Below are positions 8,002-17,298 of a stretch of DNA of 50,802 nt, piece by piece. Source of the DNA: Silicimonas sp. (GTDB lineage: Bacteria > Pseudomonadota > Alphaproteobacteria > Rhodobacterales > Rhodobacteraceae); assembly GCA_022824315.1 (NCBI GenBank), contig JAJEAC010000070.1, positions 1-50,802 on the forward strand. The letters are read 5' to 3'. Each line of letters starts with the position of its first letter. The first letter of the stretch is position 1. Under the pieces are notes generated by a model that searched no databases, was not told where the DNA came from, and saw only the letters and a program-made list of their open reading frames with translations. The translations under genes and the position numbers were made by a program.

Positions 8002-8778
8002 ATGAGCGATGATATCGTCCTTAGGACGGAGGACCTGACCAAGCACTATGGCGGTGTCCATGCGCTGGAAGGGGCAGACTTTGAACTGAAACAAGGCGAG
8101 CACGTCGCCATCATGGGGGACAACGGCGCGGGCAAGTCCACTTTCGTGCGCCAGATCACCGGCGTTGAGCAGCGAACGAGAGGCAGGATATGGCTCTATG
8201 GCGACGAGGTGAACTTCGCGGGTCCCCTTGATGCCCGCGAAGCCGGCATCGAGACCGTGTTCCAGACCTTGGCGCTTGCCGACGACCTCGATGTTCCGGA
8301 CAACCTGTTTCTTGGCCGCGAGATGACGAAATGGAACTGGCTCGGGCCGTTCCGGGTCCTGGACTACAAGGGAATGCGAGACGCGACGGTGGCCGGACTT
8401 GAAAGGACGGCAGTCAAGATTCCCAATATCCGGAACACCATCCGCAACATGTCGGGCGGCCAGCGGCAGTGCGTTGCCATTGCCCGGACCGCGACGTTTC
8501 ATTCACGGCTGACGATCATGGATGAGCCGACAGCTGCCTTGGGCGTTCAGGAAACCGCCCAGGTCGAGAACATCGTCAGGCAACTCAAGGAAGCAGGCGA
8601 ACCGTTGATCCTGATCAGCCACAACATGCGCCAGGTCATGGACCTCGTGGATCGGATCATCGTGTTCCGGAGGGGTCGCATCGTCGCCAATCTCGATCGC
8701 AACGAAACCGATGGCCAGGACGTGGTCGCGTATATCACGGGTGCCAAGACCGGCGCCGAATACGAGGGTGCGGCATAG
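8002..8778 (+). CDS. Sugar/polyol ABC transporter ATP-binding protein (single-domain, FrcA type)
   Basis: A 258-residue ATPase that closes the importer operon. It contains Walker A (GDNGAGKS), signature (MSGGQRQCVAIAR), Walker B (LTIMDEPTAALG) and the H-loop (ISHNM). Unlike RbsA/MglA it has only one nucleotide-binding domain, matching the FrcA subgroup of sugar importers, so two copies would act per transporter. GGAGG sits at 7990-7994 ahead of the ATG. The tail KTGAEYEGAA is short, with no regulatory domain. Confidence 0.93.
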   Translation: MSDDIVLRTEDLTKHYGGVHALEGADFELKQGEHVAIMGDNGAGKSTFVRQITGVEQRTRGRIWLYGDEVNFAGPLDAREAGIETVFQTLALADDLDVPDNLFLGREMTKWNWLGPFRVLDYKGMRDATVAGLERTAVKIPNIRNTIRNMSGGQRQCVAIARTATFHSRLTIMDEPTAALGVQETAQVENIVRQLKEAGEPLILISHNMRQVMDLVDRIIVFRRGRIVANLDRNETDGQDVVAYITGAKTGAEYEGAA

Positions 8779-8983
8779 AGGCAGTGGTGCGAATCCGAAT
8801 GCCGGTGGGGCGGAAGGTCGTGACGCAGGCTGCATCTGTTGAAAGCGGCGGGCTGGACTGAGCACCTGAGATCAATGTCCTTCAGATCCGCGATGCGCCG
8901 TTCGGGCCCGGGCGGTATCGTCACGATTGCAGTTCAGCATCGCGTTATCCGGTCGCAACTCGGGAGCGGCGGCCACTTCGTGG

Positions 8984-9703
8984 CTACGGTACGACGGGAT
9001 AGAACGGTCGCCCCCAGTCCTCCTGCGGATTGTCCATCATGACGTCAACGAAGACGGGAACCAGGAATTCCAAGATGGCAGCGCCGTCGCGTACCTGGTC
9101 CCGGTTGATGTCACTGTTCCAGGTCGAGCCGCCGTGCACGAGCTGGTTGCGAAGGACGTAGAGGCGGTCGAAGACATTGCCCAAGACACGCACGGTGTCT
9201 CGCTTCTTGAACGCGTTGATGAACTGGCGGTTGGATTTGTAGAAGCGTGTGCCCCAATCTTCGTACCCGTTCATTCCGTTGTAGTGCTGCCAGAAGGCGT
9301 AGAACACGAACCGGTTCTCCATGAGCACGCGAATCGGCCCTGAGAAATTCTCCCAGATCGCGTTGTAGATCCTTTGCCCGGGATCAAGCGAATTCACCTT
9401 CCTGAAAAAGTCGGCAAAGGCCTCGCGCGCCGGGGGCGCGATCATCTGAAACTCGCTCTCGTCCGCGTAGGCGGCGTTGAATGCAATCCAGAGGAATATG
9501 AACCGGCCATCGGCGTCGTCCGCCTCTTCCGCCCGTGCAATCCAGCTCAGCGCCCTGTGCACGCGCAGTCCCATCGTCTCCGGGAAGTCATCCCGGAGAA
9601 TCCTCTGTTTCTCCTTGAGGTCTGCGTGCCTGAGGGGCTCCTGCATGAAATTTCCCGGCTCCGAAGATCCTGCCTCGGCGATCTTCAATATGTGATTTTC
9701 CAA
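8984..9703 (-). CDS. HEPN-like domain protein
   Basis: A soluble protein of up to 239 residues, predicted all-helical. It matches the Apea/HEPN-like pattern: an N-terminal helix with a compact FIFLWIAFNAAYA block at about 68-80, and a C-terminal helix ending in LYVLRNQLVHGGSTWNS. The RNQLVH there (Arg185-His190) is the R-x4-6-H motif that forms the RNase site in HEPN nucleases. The listed start is TTG at 9703; Met20 (9646) is a possible later start. It stands alone between two transporter operons, with no nucleotidyltransferase or antitoxin beside it. RNA cleavage or a role in stress or phage defence is possible but not shown. Confidence 0.7.
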   Translation of the reverse strand: MENHILKIAEAGSSEPGNFMQEPLRHADLKEKQRILRDDFPETMGLRVHRALSWIARAEEADDADGRFIFLWIAFNAAYADESEFQMIAPPAREAFADFFRKVNSLDPGQRIYNAIWENFSGPIRVLMENRFVFYAFWQHYNGMNGYEDWGTRFYKSNRQFINAFKKRDTVRVLGNVFDRLYVLRNQLVHGGSTWNSDINRDQVRDGAAILEFLVPVFVDVMMDNPQEDWGRPFYPVVP

Positions 9704-9956
9704 TGTGCCTGAACCTCGGATTCAAGCGGCATGCCGAAGGAGTGTCAACGGCTCCTTTCTGAATTCTGCATTGGTCCAGGGTGTCCTCCGGCTCAGGAGT
9801 GGGTCGTTTGAGATTTGGCGAAGTTGCCGGCGTCTTGGCACCGATGCCCGTTCGACGTCCTTCCGCATGGGCCGCCGGTCCGCGCCCGCTTGCCTCGCCT
9901 TGTGCCGGCGTCGCCCGCTGTTCCTGAAGCTGCGCGGGCAAGGGCTTCGTCGCGTT

Positions 9957-11558
9957 TCAGCCCGCGTGATCGGCCTTGATCATGTTGGCGGCCTTTTCCG
10001 CGATCATGATCGTTGCGGCATTCGTGTTCGAGGATATCAGTCGCGGCATGATCGAGGCATCGACGACACGCAGACCGTCGATGCCGTTGAAGCTCAAGCG
10101 CGGACTGACGACGGCATCCGGATCCGATCCCATTCTGCATGTGCCCGATGGATGGTGGTCGGTCTTTGCCATGGCGGCAGCGTAGGCATAGTAGTCCTCG
10201 TCAGTCCTGACATCCGGCCCCGGCAGGACTTCGTGGCTGACATAGGGTGCGAGTGGCGCTGCCGCGAGGACTCTCTGCGCAAGTTTCAGGCCCCGAACCG
10301 CCATGTTGCGGTCATGCGTGTCGGACCAGTAGTTCGGGTCAATGAGCGGCGCGTCGGCCGGATCTGCCGAGGCGAGCCGGACGGTGCCGCGCGAACGCGG
10401 CCGCATGTAAGCAGAATTTAGAGTGACACCGTCCTTCTCCATTCGCGCGATGCCGGCCTCGATTCCGGAACCGAGGCCGAGATGGAACTGAATGTCGGGC
10501 GATCTCGCTCCTTCCTCGACGTACCAGAAGCCGCCGGTCTCGAAGAGGCTTGACGCGACCGGACCCTTGCGCGTGAGAAGGTAACGCATTCCGGCAATCG
10601 CCGACCAGAACGGACGAGCGTACTTGTCGTACGTGTGTTCGCCGGTGCATTCGGCAATCGTGCAGAAGTCCAGGTGATCCTGCAGATTCGACCCCACGCC
10701 GGAATGATCGCAAGCAACTGTCACGCCGTGCGAGCGCAAGTGATCCGCCGGACCTATGCCCGAGAGCATCAAGAGCCTTGGCGATCCTATGGAACCTGAG
10801 GATACAACGACTTCCGTGCCTGCGCTAATGACCCGTTCTCCCGTGCCGTCGGCAATGACGACCCCGGTCGCCCGGCCCCGGTCGGCTTGAAGCCGCAAAA
10901 CCTGGGAGTTCAGTCGCAAGTCGAGGTTTGGACGCTTCAGGGCCGGGCGCAGGTAGGCGATTGCCGCGGACGAGCGACGGGCATTTGACTGGGTGAGTTG
11001 GTAGTAGCCCACGCCTTCCTGGTATTCGCCGGCAAGGTCGGGATTGCGAGGAATGCCCAAGGATTCGGCAGCTTCCAGGAAAGCGTCACAAATGGGCAGC
11101 GCGGCGGCCGGACGCGACACCCCCAAGGGGCCTTCCGTCCCGTGATACCTGTCGTCATGCGTGTCGTTGCGCTCAGCCTTGCAAAAAAAGGGCAGGACGT
11201 CCTCGTAGCCCCATCCGTCACAGCCAAGCTGACGCCATTCGTCGTAGTCGAGCGCGTTTCCGCGGGTGTAGACTTGGGCATTGATCGTGGAGCCACCACC
11301 GATGACCTTGGCCTGGGTATAGACGAGGGATCTGCCGCCCAGGTGTTTCTGGGGGACCGTCGACCAGCCCCAGCTTCCGATGCCCTTGGTCATTTTCGCG
11401 AAGCCGGCCGGAACGTGATAGAAAGGGTGCCAGTCCCGTCCGCCGGCCTCGATCAGGCAGACACGACAGTCCTCAAGCTCGGAGAGCCTGGCCGCCAGCA
11501 CGCATCCTGCAGAGCCGCCGCCGACAATGACGAAATCGTATCCGCTTGCAGTCGACAT
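9957..11558 (-). CDS. GMC-family FAD-dependent oxidoreductase (choline/alcohol dehydrogenase-like)
   Basis: A 533-residue flavoprotein that oxidises a primary or secondary alcohol. It has the N-terminal FAD fold (DFVIVGGGSAGCVLAARL, then Glu of LIEAGG), the GMC signature around KVIGGGSTINAQVYTRG, the second signature VVVSSGSIGSPRLLMLSGIG, and the C-terminal catalytic block HHPSGTCRMG with a later Asn in SSNTNAATI. The start at 11558 is supported by GGAG about eight bases upstream; longer frames overlap the ATPase gene. It is the last gene of the operon beginning at 16341, so its substrate is probably what that importer brings in, such as a polyol or amino alcohol. It resembles BetA but need not use choline. 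Confidence 0.92.
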   Translation of the reverse strand: MSTASGYDFVIVGGGSAGCVLAARLSELEDCRVCLIEAGGRDWHPFYHVPAGFAKMTKGIGSWGWSTVPQKHLGGRSLVYTQAKVIGGGSTINAQVYTRGNALDYDEWRQLGCDGWGYEDVLPFFCKAERNDTHDDRYHGTEGPLGVSRPAAALPICDAFLEAAESLGIPRNPDLAGEYQEGVGYYQLTQSNARRSSAAIAYLRPALKRPNLDLRLNSQVLRLQADRGRATGVVIADGTGERVISAGTEVVVSSGSIGSPRLLMLSGIGPADHLRSHGVTVACDHSGVGSNLQDHLDFCTIAECTGEHTYDKYARPFWSAIAGMRYLLTRKGPVASSLFETGGFWYVEEGARSPDIQFHLGLGSGIEAGIARMEKDGVTLNSAYMRPRSRGTVRLASADPADAPLIDPNYWSDTHDRNMAVRGLKLAQRVLAAAPLAPYVSHEVLPGPDVRTDEDYYAYAAAMAKTDHHPSGTCRMGSDPDAVVSPRLSFNGIDGLRVVDASIMPRLISSNTNAATIMIAEKAANMIKADHAG

Positions 11559-11611
11559 CGGCTTCACTCCGCGCAACTTGCCAACGACCCTGCACCCCGT
11601 CTCGGAGGTGG

Positions 11612-12667
11612 TCAAGATCGCCGAATGCGTGCCCCTGTGTCCCTGTTGAAGAGATAGAGCTTGTCCGTCTCGAAGGCGATTCCGATCGCCTCGTCAAACC
11701 CGGCCTCGAACTCCTTCGGCGCCTTGATGGAGACCATGTCGTCGCCGATCTTGGCGGTGACCAGCGTGTGGTCTCCGATCAGTTCGTTCGCGAAGAGCTG
11801 GGCGCGAATCGCGCCGTCTTCCGGGGCCACGACCTGGCAGTCCTCGGCCCGGAGGCCGATCACGGCGTTGGACACTGTCTCCGTTCCGCCGGTGGCAACG
11901 CGATCCTGGCCGATCACGAACGTGCCTGCATCCAGTCTTCCGTGGGCCACGTTCATCGGCGGTGAGCCGATGAACTGGGCGACAAAGAGGTTTTCCGGAT
12001 CCTCGTAGATCGTCTTTGGCGCGGCCAGTTGCTGGAGCCGTCCGCCTTCGAGAAGGGCGACGCGATGTGCAAGCGTCATGGCCTCGATCTGGTCGTGGGT
12101 CACGTAGATCGTGGTGATGCCGAGTTCGTGCTGCATGTGCTTGAGTTCCGCGCGCATGTGGCCGCGAAGCTTTGCGTCGAGATTCGACAGCGGCTCGTCC
12201 ATCAGGAAGACCGACGGCCGTCGCACCATCGCGCGCGCGAGTGCAACGCGCTGCCGCTGCCCGCCGGAGAGCTCGCGGGGGTATCGTTCGAGCAGTTCGC
12301 CGATGCGGACCTGCGCCGCCACTTCCCGAACCTGGGTCTCGATGTCGGTGCGGCTCATGCGCCGGATCTTGAGAGGGTAGCCGATGTTCTCGGCCACGGT
12401 CTTGTGCGGATAGAGCGCATATGACTGGAACACCATGGCGACGTCGCGGTTCTTCGGCAATTCATCCGTCACGTCCCGTCCGGAAATCGAGATCCGCCCT
12501 CCGCTCACGGTCTCAAGTCCCGCGATCATTCTAAGTGCCGTCGACTTTCCGGAGCCTGACGCACCGAGCAGGACCAGGAATTCTCCGTCCTGAACATCGA
12601 GCGACAGATCGTGCAGGACCTTCACGTTTCCGAATGACTTCGAGACGGCATCAAGGACAACAGTCAT
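11612..12667 (-). CDS. CUT1-type ABC transporter ATP-binding protein (MalK/UgpC type)
   Basis: A 351-residue ATPase with Walker A (GASGSGKS), Q-loop (VFQSYALYP), signature ([15 protein letters not shown]), Walker B/D-loop ([13 protein letters not shown]) and H-loop (VTHDQ), followed by a TOBE-containing regulatory region (IGLRAEDCQV, TDKLYLFN). It starts 3 bases after the upstream permease stop, inside a tight operon. It energises the two permeases at 12671 and 13714, whose EAA loops it should contact. A single ATPase per operon implies a homodimer. Confidence 0.95.
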   Translation of the reverse strand: MTVVLDAVSKSFGNVKVLHDLSLDVQDGEFLVLLGASGSGKSTALRMIAGLETVSGGRISISGRDVTDELPKNRDVAMVFQSYALYPHKTVAENIGYPLKIRRMSRTDIETQVREVAAQVRIGELLERYPRELSGGQRQRVALARAMVRRPSVFLMDEPLSNLDAKLRGHMRAELKHMQHELGITTIYVTHDQIEAMTLAHRVALLEGGRLQQLAAPKTIYEDPENLFVAQFIGSPPMNVAHGRLDAGTFVIGQDRVATGGTETVSNAVIGLRAEDCQVVAPEDGAIRAQLFANELIGDHTLVTAKIGDDMVSIKAPKEFEAGFDEAIGIAFETDKLYLFNRDTGARIRRS

Positions 12668-12670
12668 GGT

Positions 12671-13717
12671 CTATCCTTTGACTGCCCCCAGCAGGAGGCC
12701 CTTGGAGATGTAGCGTTGAAGGATGATCGCGAGGATCACGACCGGGATGATCATGACGATTATGACGACCGACATCGACCACCAGAGAATGCCGCGCTCG
12801 CCCGCATTCATTGCGGCTACGAGGATGGGCATGGTCTGTGCGCGGGACGTCGAAAGGAAGAGTGCGAGAAGATACTCGTTCCAGCTCAGGATCATGACGA
12901 GGAGCGTGGTTGCGGCAAGGCCGGATCGCGACAGTGGCAGCACGATGTCCAAGAAGACGCGGAACCGGGTCGCGCCATCGAGCTGCGCGCATTCCTCCAG
13001 GTCTATGGGGATGGACTTGAAGAAGTCGTACATCAGCCAGATGACTATGGGCAGGTTGATGACCGTGTATGTCAGGATGATCGCGATATGGGTGTCGAGA
13101 AGCGAGACCTGCTGGAACATCATGTAGATGGGCACGACAACCACGATCGGCGCCAGGATTCTCTGCGAGATCATCCAGAAAAGGATGTCGCCGTTGCTTA
13201 GGCGTGCCTTGAAGTGACGCCCAAGTGCGCGGGCGAGAAAGTAGAAGACCGCGACGCCTGCTGCACAGGAAAGCCGCCAGTCGACGCCGTAGCGACCGAC
13301 AGTGAAAAACGCGCCGATCATGACGAGGACGAACATGAACACGACGCCGAATCTCGGCTGGTATTCGAAACGAGCAAGCGCGTAGGACGCCATCGATCCG
13401 ATGATGACGCTCGCTGCTGTGGCGGAGAGCGCAATGATGAGCGAGTTCATGTAGGCGCTGAGCGTGTCCCAGAAGTCGAAGACGAACAGTTCCTTCCAAG
13501 CATGCAGGCTCGGCTGGAAGTCAACGAACGGCAAATAGACCGGTCCCGAATTGACGTCGATCGCGCTCTTGAAGGACGTGATGAGTACCCAGTAGATCGG
13601 GAACAGCACGAATGCCGTCCAAAACGTCAAGATCGCGTAGACGAGCACTTTCGTTCCCGGCGCCATGTCCCGGATGGATGGCGGTTCGAAGAGCCATTGC
13701 ATTGCGCTCCTGGTCAC
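12671..13717 (-). CDS. Carbohydrate ABC transporter permease, MalG type, with extra two-helix insertion
   Basis: A 348-residue membrane protein of the BPD_transp_1 family. The N-terminal FPIYWVLITSFK and C-terminal EECAQLDGATRFRVFLDIVLPLS (EAA loop) are typical of MalG-type subunits. Usual MalG proteins have about 280 residues. The excess lies at about residues 119-177, between SYALARFEY and FWMISQRILAPIVVV, where two additional hydrophobic segments separated by GRYGVDWRLS are inserted. The start is GTG, overlapping the stop of the other permease by four bases (GTGA), so the two are coupled. It pairs with the gene at 13714. Confidence 0.93.
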   Translation of the reverse strand: MTRSAMQWLFEPPSIRDMAPGTKVLVYAILTFWTAFVLFPIYWVLITSFKSAIDVNSGPVYLPFVDFQPSLHAWKELFVFDFWDTLSAYMNSLIIALSATAASVIIGSMASYALARFEYQPRFGVVFMFVLVMIGAFFTVGRYGVDWRLSCAAGVAVFYFLARALGRHFKARLSNGDILFWMISQRILAPIVVVVPIYMMFQQVSLLDTHIAIILTYTVINLPIVIWLMYDFFKSIPIDLEECAQLDGATRFRVFLDIVLPLSRSGLAATTLLVMILSWNEYLLALFLSTSRAQTMPILVAAMNAGERGILWWSMSVVIIVMIIPVVILAIILQRYISKGLLLGAVKG

Positions 13718-14868
13718 GCCCGCACCCTCCTCAACACAACGAGATTGAAAAATGACACGCAGGTTACGACCGTCACGAAGAGCAGGAGATATGCAACGGC
13801 CGCCGACTGGCCCAGATCAAGCGAGCGCCAGGCGAAGAGCGCGTGAAGCGTCATGGATTCGGTTGCTATGCCCGGTCCCCCCGCAGTCATGATGTTCGGC
13901 AGGTCCACGATCTTGAATGCCTCTATCACCCTGATCAGCAAGACCGTTGCGGCGACAGGTAGGACTTGCGGCCAGGTAATGTCCTTGAAGATCTCCCACG
14001 ACGTGGCTCCGTCGACCTGTGCCGCCTCGACATAGTCACGCGGCACGCTTTCGAGAGCGGCGAGCATAACGACGAAAATGAAGGGAATCCACTGCCAGCT
14101 GTCTCCGATCACGATGAAGAACCGCGCGGCCCAGGCATCCGCCGCCCAGGCGAAATCGCCAAGGCCGGCCCATTGCCAGACGGGCGAGAAGGGCCCCTTG
14201 GTCGTGTCCGCCATCATGCGGAATGCGTAGCCGACGCCAATGGGCGTGATCATGAGCGGGATGAAGAAGACCACGCGAAAGAAAGTCCTGCCCCGAATCG
14301 GCAGGGAGCACAGAAAGGCCAGCGCGAGCCCGATCACGAATTGAAGGCCGCAGCCGACAAAGACATAGAACAGCGTCGTGCCAAGGGTGCCGAATGGATG
14401 GCCCGAAAACAGCGTGGCCGCGAAGAGCCACCCCAGGCCCAGGCTCAGCCCCCAGGTGAAGAGACGACCGACCAGCCCGACCGCCGTGACCCGGCCGCGC
14501 AGATAGCGGATGGCGAGCCAGGCAATCAGGAGCGTGACCGCCAAACCGATAGCCCAGCCCAGGAGCCCGAGGCCGTTGAAGGTTCCGAGGAAGTGAAACT
14601 GCTCGGATCCGAAGAGCTGCTTCTCGAAGTTCTGGAACCAGACGAAGCGGACCTTGTAGGTGCCGCCCCTGAACCGGATGCGGCTCATGGCCATGATGAG
14701 GGATGCCACGAGCGGGAAGATCGAAAAGACCAGGATCATGATGACCGCTGGCCAGATGAAGACCTGCGCCGAATGGCGGTCAATCCAGTCGGACAGCCGC
14801 TCGCGCGCCCCTATGGAAGGTGCGGCCCGAGGCGTCCCGGGCCGCACGGATTCTTCCGAACCGGTCAA
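13714..14868 (-). CDS. Carbohydrate ABC transporter permease, MalF type, with extra two-helix insertion
   Basis: A 384-residue permease. It has an N-terminal helix (VFIWPAVIMILVFSIFPLV), the long periplasmic-side segment, and an EAA loop (DYVEAAQVDGATSWEIFKDI) with the usual ITWPQVLP continuation. Residues about 98-158 (GLGLLGWAIGLAVTLLIAW through LGLGWLFAATLF) are two extra hydrophobic segments not seen in ordinary 290-300 residue relatives. The partner at 12671 has a comparable insertion. The start is TTG, 3 bases after the binding-protein stop, with no good ATG nearby. Confidence 0.92.
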   Translation of the reverse strand: MTGSEESVRPGTPRAAPSIGARERLSDWIDRHSAQVFIWPAVIMILVFSIFPLVASLIMAMSRIRFRGGTYKVRFVWFQNFEKQLFGSEQFHFLGTFNGLGLLGWAIGLAVTLLIAWLAIRYLRGRVTAVGLVGRLFTWGLSLGLGWLFAATLFSGHPFGTLGTTLFYVFVGCGLQFVIGLALAFLCSLPIRGRTFFRVVFFIPLMITPIGVGYAFRMMADTTKGPFSPVWQWAGLGDFAWAADAWAARFFIVIGDSWQWIPFIFVVMLAALESVPRDYVEAAQVDGATSWEIFKDITWPQVLPVAATVLLIRVIEAFKIVDLPNIMTAGGPGIATESMTLHALFAWRSLDLGQSAAVAYLLLFVTVVTCVSFFNLVVLRRVRA

Positions 14869-14871
14869 GGC

Positions 14872-16341
14872 TCAGTTCGTGATGCCGAGCGACAGATTGT
14901 AGATCGTCATCTGGCTTTCGCGGCCGAAGTCCTCGGTGATCTCCTCCCAGGCTTCCTCGATGTTCTTGGTTGCCTGCTCTGCCGTGATCTCACCCGCGAG
15001 GAAGCGGGCCAGTTCGCGGTCGAGGACCACGCCGGTGTACTGCTGCGCACCGGGGATCTTGAGGTCGGACGCCATGTTCGGATGGTTCAGGCTGTCCTTG
15101 ATCGCGCCAAGATAATTCTCGGCGAATTCAGGGCTGAATCCGGCCTTGATCCAGTTCTCGGTGTTTTCGAGCTGCGAGTTCCTGTAGGGATTGTAGCCCG
15201 TCCAGCCGATGGTCACGTCGACGTTCGACTGAGCGGCCTGGTTCACGTAGGACAGGAAGTCGTAGGCCGCCTGCTTGACCTCTGCATCCGAGTTCTTGTT
15301 GATCGCGCCGGCCCATCCACCGAACGCGGCGAACGGCGCGTAGTTGATGCCGTCGATCGCGTGCGGGCAGAGTGTCGCATTGCATTGCTCAAGCTTGCCG
15401 GTGTCCACGTTCAGGGCCATGGGCGAGCCGGGCATGATCACGGCGCCCATCTTGTCCTTGATCGCGGCTCCGGACGGGTCGATCGACAGCGGGCCGATGT
15501 CGCCCCAGTCGATCGCGAGGCCGCATCGGCCGGACTGGACCAGTCCGCGGGTGTCGCCGATGTCGTGGTTCAACTCGTCGGGCGGGCCGAATTCTCCGGT
15601 GGCCTTGTAGACCCGGAACGCCTCCTGCCACGCTTCGTTGTCGACCTTGGGTTTCATCGTGTCGTTGTGGAAGAAGATGCCCTCTCCCGTGCCCTTGGTC
15701 TGCACGAATCCCGCGGCAATGGATCCCATGGCAAAGTACGACTGCGCATTCCGCTTCTTGAAGATGCACGAGCCGAAGTCGGCTTCGCCGTCTCCGTTCA
15801 GGTCCTTGCCGTGCATCGCGCCGGCGACCGTCATGTACTCGTCCCAGGTGCGTGGCGGCTCGAGGCCCATCTCGTCCAGGATGTCCCGGCGATAGTAGAG
15901 CATCTGGAAGTCGCCATCGACGGTGATCAGATAGGTCTCTCCGCCGATCTTCTGGTTGTATTCGCGGAAGTAGGGCGCGATGTCGTCAATGTCAATCTTG
16001 TCGTCATTCGCGATGTAGCCGTCGAGCGGCTCGACCAGCCCGGCGTCGACCAGCTCGGTCGCCCAGCCGGACGCGAAGACACCGACGTCAATCGAGTTCG
16101 TGCCGGTCGCCCAGTCCGTCAGGATCTTCTGGAACAGCTCCGCAAACGGAACCTCGTTGACGCGGATCTCCGCGCCGGTCATGGCCGTGAACTCCTCGCC
16201 ACGCTCGACGAGGCGCTGTGCGATGACGGGACCCGGACGCGTCAGGATCTCGACGGTGACGCCGCTGTAGTCCTGGGCGCTTGCAGGTGCCGCAAGTGCA
16301 AGGGCCGAGACAATTCCAAGCCCGATGGTAGATTTCGTCAT
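14872..16341 (-). CDS. Family 1 extracellular solute-binding protein with EF-hand-like loop
   Basis: A 489-residue periplasmic binding protein and first gene of the minus-strand operon. The signal peptide is MTKSTIGLGIVSALALAAPA with cleavage at ASA-QD. The mature part shows the MalE-like pattern: EFTAMTGAEIRVNEVPF, IDVGVFASGWATELVDAGL and QMLYYRRDIL. Residues 180-188 read DLNGDGEAD, the Dx[DN]xDG loop of calcium-binding EF-hand/dockerin types. GGGAG lies eight bases before the ATG at 16341. The ligand is unknown; with a GMC dehydrogenase in the same operon a polyol or sugar acid is likely. The many acidic residues point to a marine or salt-tolerant host. Confidence 0.93.
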   Translation of the reverse strand: MTKSTIGLGIVSALALAAPASAQDYSGVTVEILTRPGPVIAQRLVERGEEFTAMTGAEIRVNEVPFAELFQKILTDWATGTNSIDVGVFASGWATELVDAGLVEPLDGYIANDDKIDIDDIAPYFREYNQKIGGETYLITVDGDFQMLYYRRDILDEMGLEPPRTWDEYMTVAGAMHGKDLNGDGEADFGSCIFKKRNAQSYFAMGSIAAGFVQTKGTGEGIFFHNDTMKPKVDNEAWQEAFRVYKATGEFGPPDELNHDIGDTRGLVQSGRCGLAIDWGDIGPLSIDPSGAAIKDKMGAVIMPGSPMALNVDTGKLEQCNATLCPHAIDGINYAPFAAFGGWAGAINKNSDAEVKQAAYDFLSYVNQAAQSNVDVTIGWTGYNPYRNSQLENTENWIKAGFSPEFAENYLGAIKDSLNHPNMASDLKIPGAQQYTGVVLDRELARFLAGEITAEQATKNIEEAWEEITEDFGRESQMTIYNLSLGITN

Positions 16342-17020
16342 TGAGTTTTCTCCCAGATTTGGTGGCAGCAATTCAAACTTCCGAATTCCGATGCCGTCAA
16401 GTGGGTCTTCGCCTGGTTCGGGAATGACGTTGGACTTCGAGTCATGGGGCTGCCTCCGTCGAATCCAGCGGTACCGTCTTCATGTCGGTTCTAAAGTACT
16501 CGCAGAACCTCGATGGTCAGGGCGGATCCGTTCCTTGAGAGTTCTCTCCTGCCAATGGACTGACGTAGTTTCAGGCGCTTCCCTGGGCAGGCCAGGTTCA
16601 CGTCGAGGAGCGGCTGACCGAAGTCGAGGAGAGGGTCGACGGTCTGGACGAAAGACAGCATGGCCCGCATCGAGGGCAAGCCGGATCGCTTGCTGTAGAA
16701 GCAGGGCTGGCATCGTGAGTTCTTGAACGTGATCGCTTTCTCGGCATGTCGTTGATCGGACGCGACGGGCGTTGACTTTGCCGGTCATGGATCCGCTCCC
16801 GGGAGATCGGGAATGCGGACAGCGGCGACCGCATCGTGGGCGATTCGGTTGCGCCGAGTCGCTGAATCGTGCATCTCGTGCCAACGCCACGCGCAATGTC
16901 AGACGGTCTTCCCTTGGTTTTCGGACTTTCGGAAGTTCTTCGTTCGACGATGCTCGCAAGCGCCCGAAGTTCTCATATACGGTACAGGATGTCGTTGTCG
17001 AAGTTCTCCCGGAGGACGCC
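16342..17020. other. Stretch without a clear gene, possible coding remnant
   Basis: No confident gene. It must hold the promoter for the minus-strand operon starting at 16341. On the minus strand, 16491-16679 encodes a 62-residue frame with codon-like third-base GC bias (SFVQTVDPLLDFGQPLLDVN) but no recognised domain, start signal or continuation, so it may be the end of a decayed gene. The plus-strand frame of the next gene is open back to 16772. Confidence 0.35.
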
Positions 17021-17287
17021 ATGGGTTCCGTAGCCGACAAGATCGCGAGGAAGATGCTAAAGGCCCGCCGGTCGAAGGTCGTCGATCTGACCGTTTGGCA
17101 GATGGCCCTCGAAGCCGGTTTCGACAACGAGGGTCAGGGTTTCGGCGAGAATTTCGCGGAGCTTGATCCTTGTCATGCAATTTATGTCATGGGGCAGAAC
17201 GTCGTTTCCGTCACGACCGAATCCATATCCTTGATGAGGGAGGCGAAGGGGTTCGTCAGGATCGTGGGCGACGCCGAGGTCGAGTAG
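17021..17287 (+). CDS. Hypothetical protein, small
   Basis: An 88-residue protein of unknown function. The start at 17021 is chosen because GGAGG lies five bases before it. The frame is open further upstream and the preceding 20 residues (SYTVQDVVVEVLPEDA) also look protein-like, so the true start may be earlier. The sequence shows an amphipathic start (VADKIARKML), a VVDLTVWQMALEAGF block and a hydrophobic HAIYVMGQNVVSVTTESISL stretch. I recognise no domain. It stops 11 bases before the next gene on the same strand, so the two are probably co-transcribed. Confidence 0.45.
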   Translation: MGSVADKIARKMLKARRSKVVDLTVWQMALEAGFDNEGQGFGENFAELDPCHAIYVMGQNVVSVTTESISLMREAKGFVRIVGDAEVE

Positions 17288-17298
17288 AGGACGAGTAC

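Noticed and set aside
13966..16344. Very long plus-strand open frame (about 790 codons)
   Set aside because: It is antisense to the permease and binding-protein genes, is composed of low-complexity Arg/Asp/Glu/Gly-rich sequence and has no motif. It results from high G+C in the real genes.
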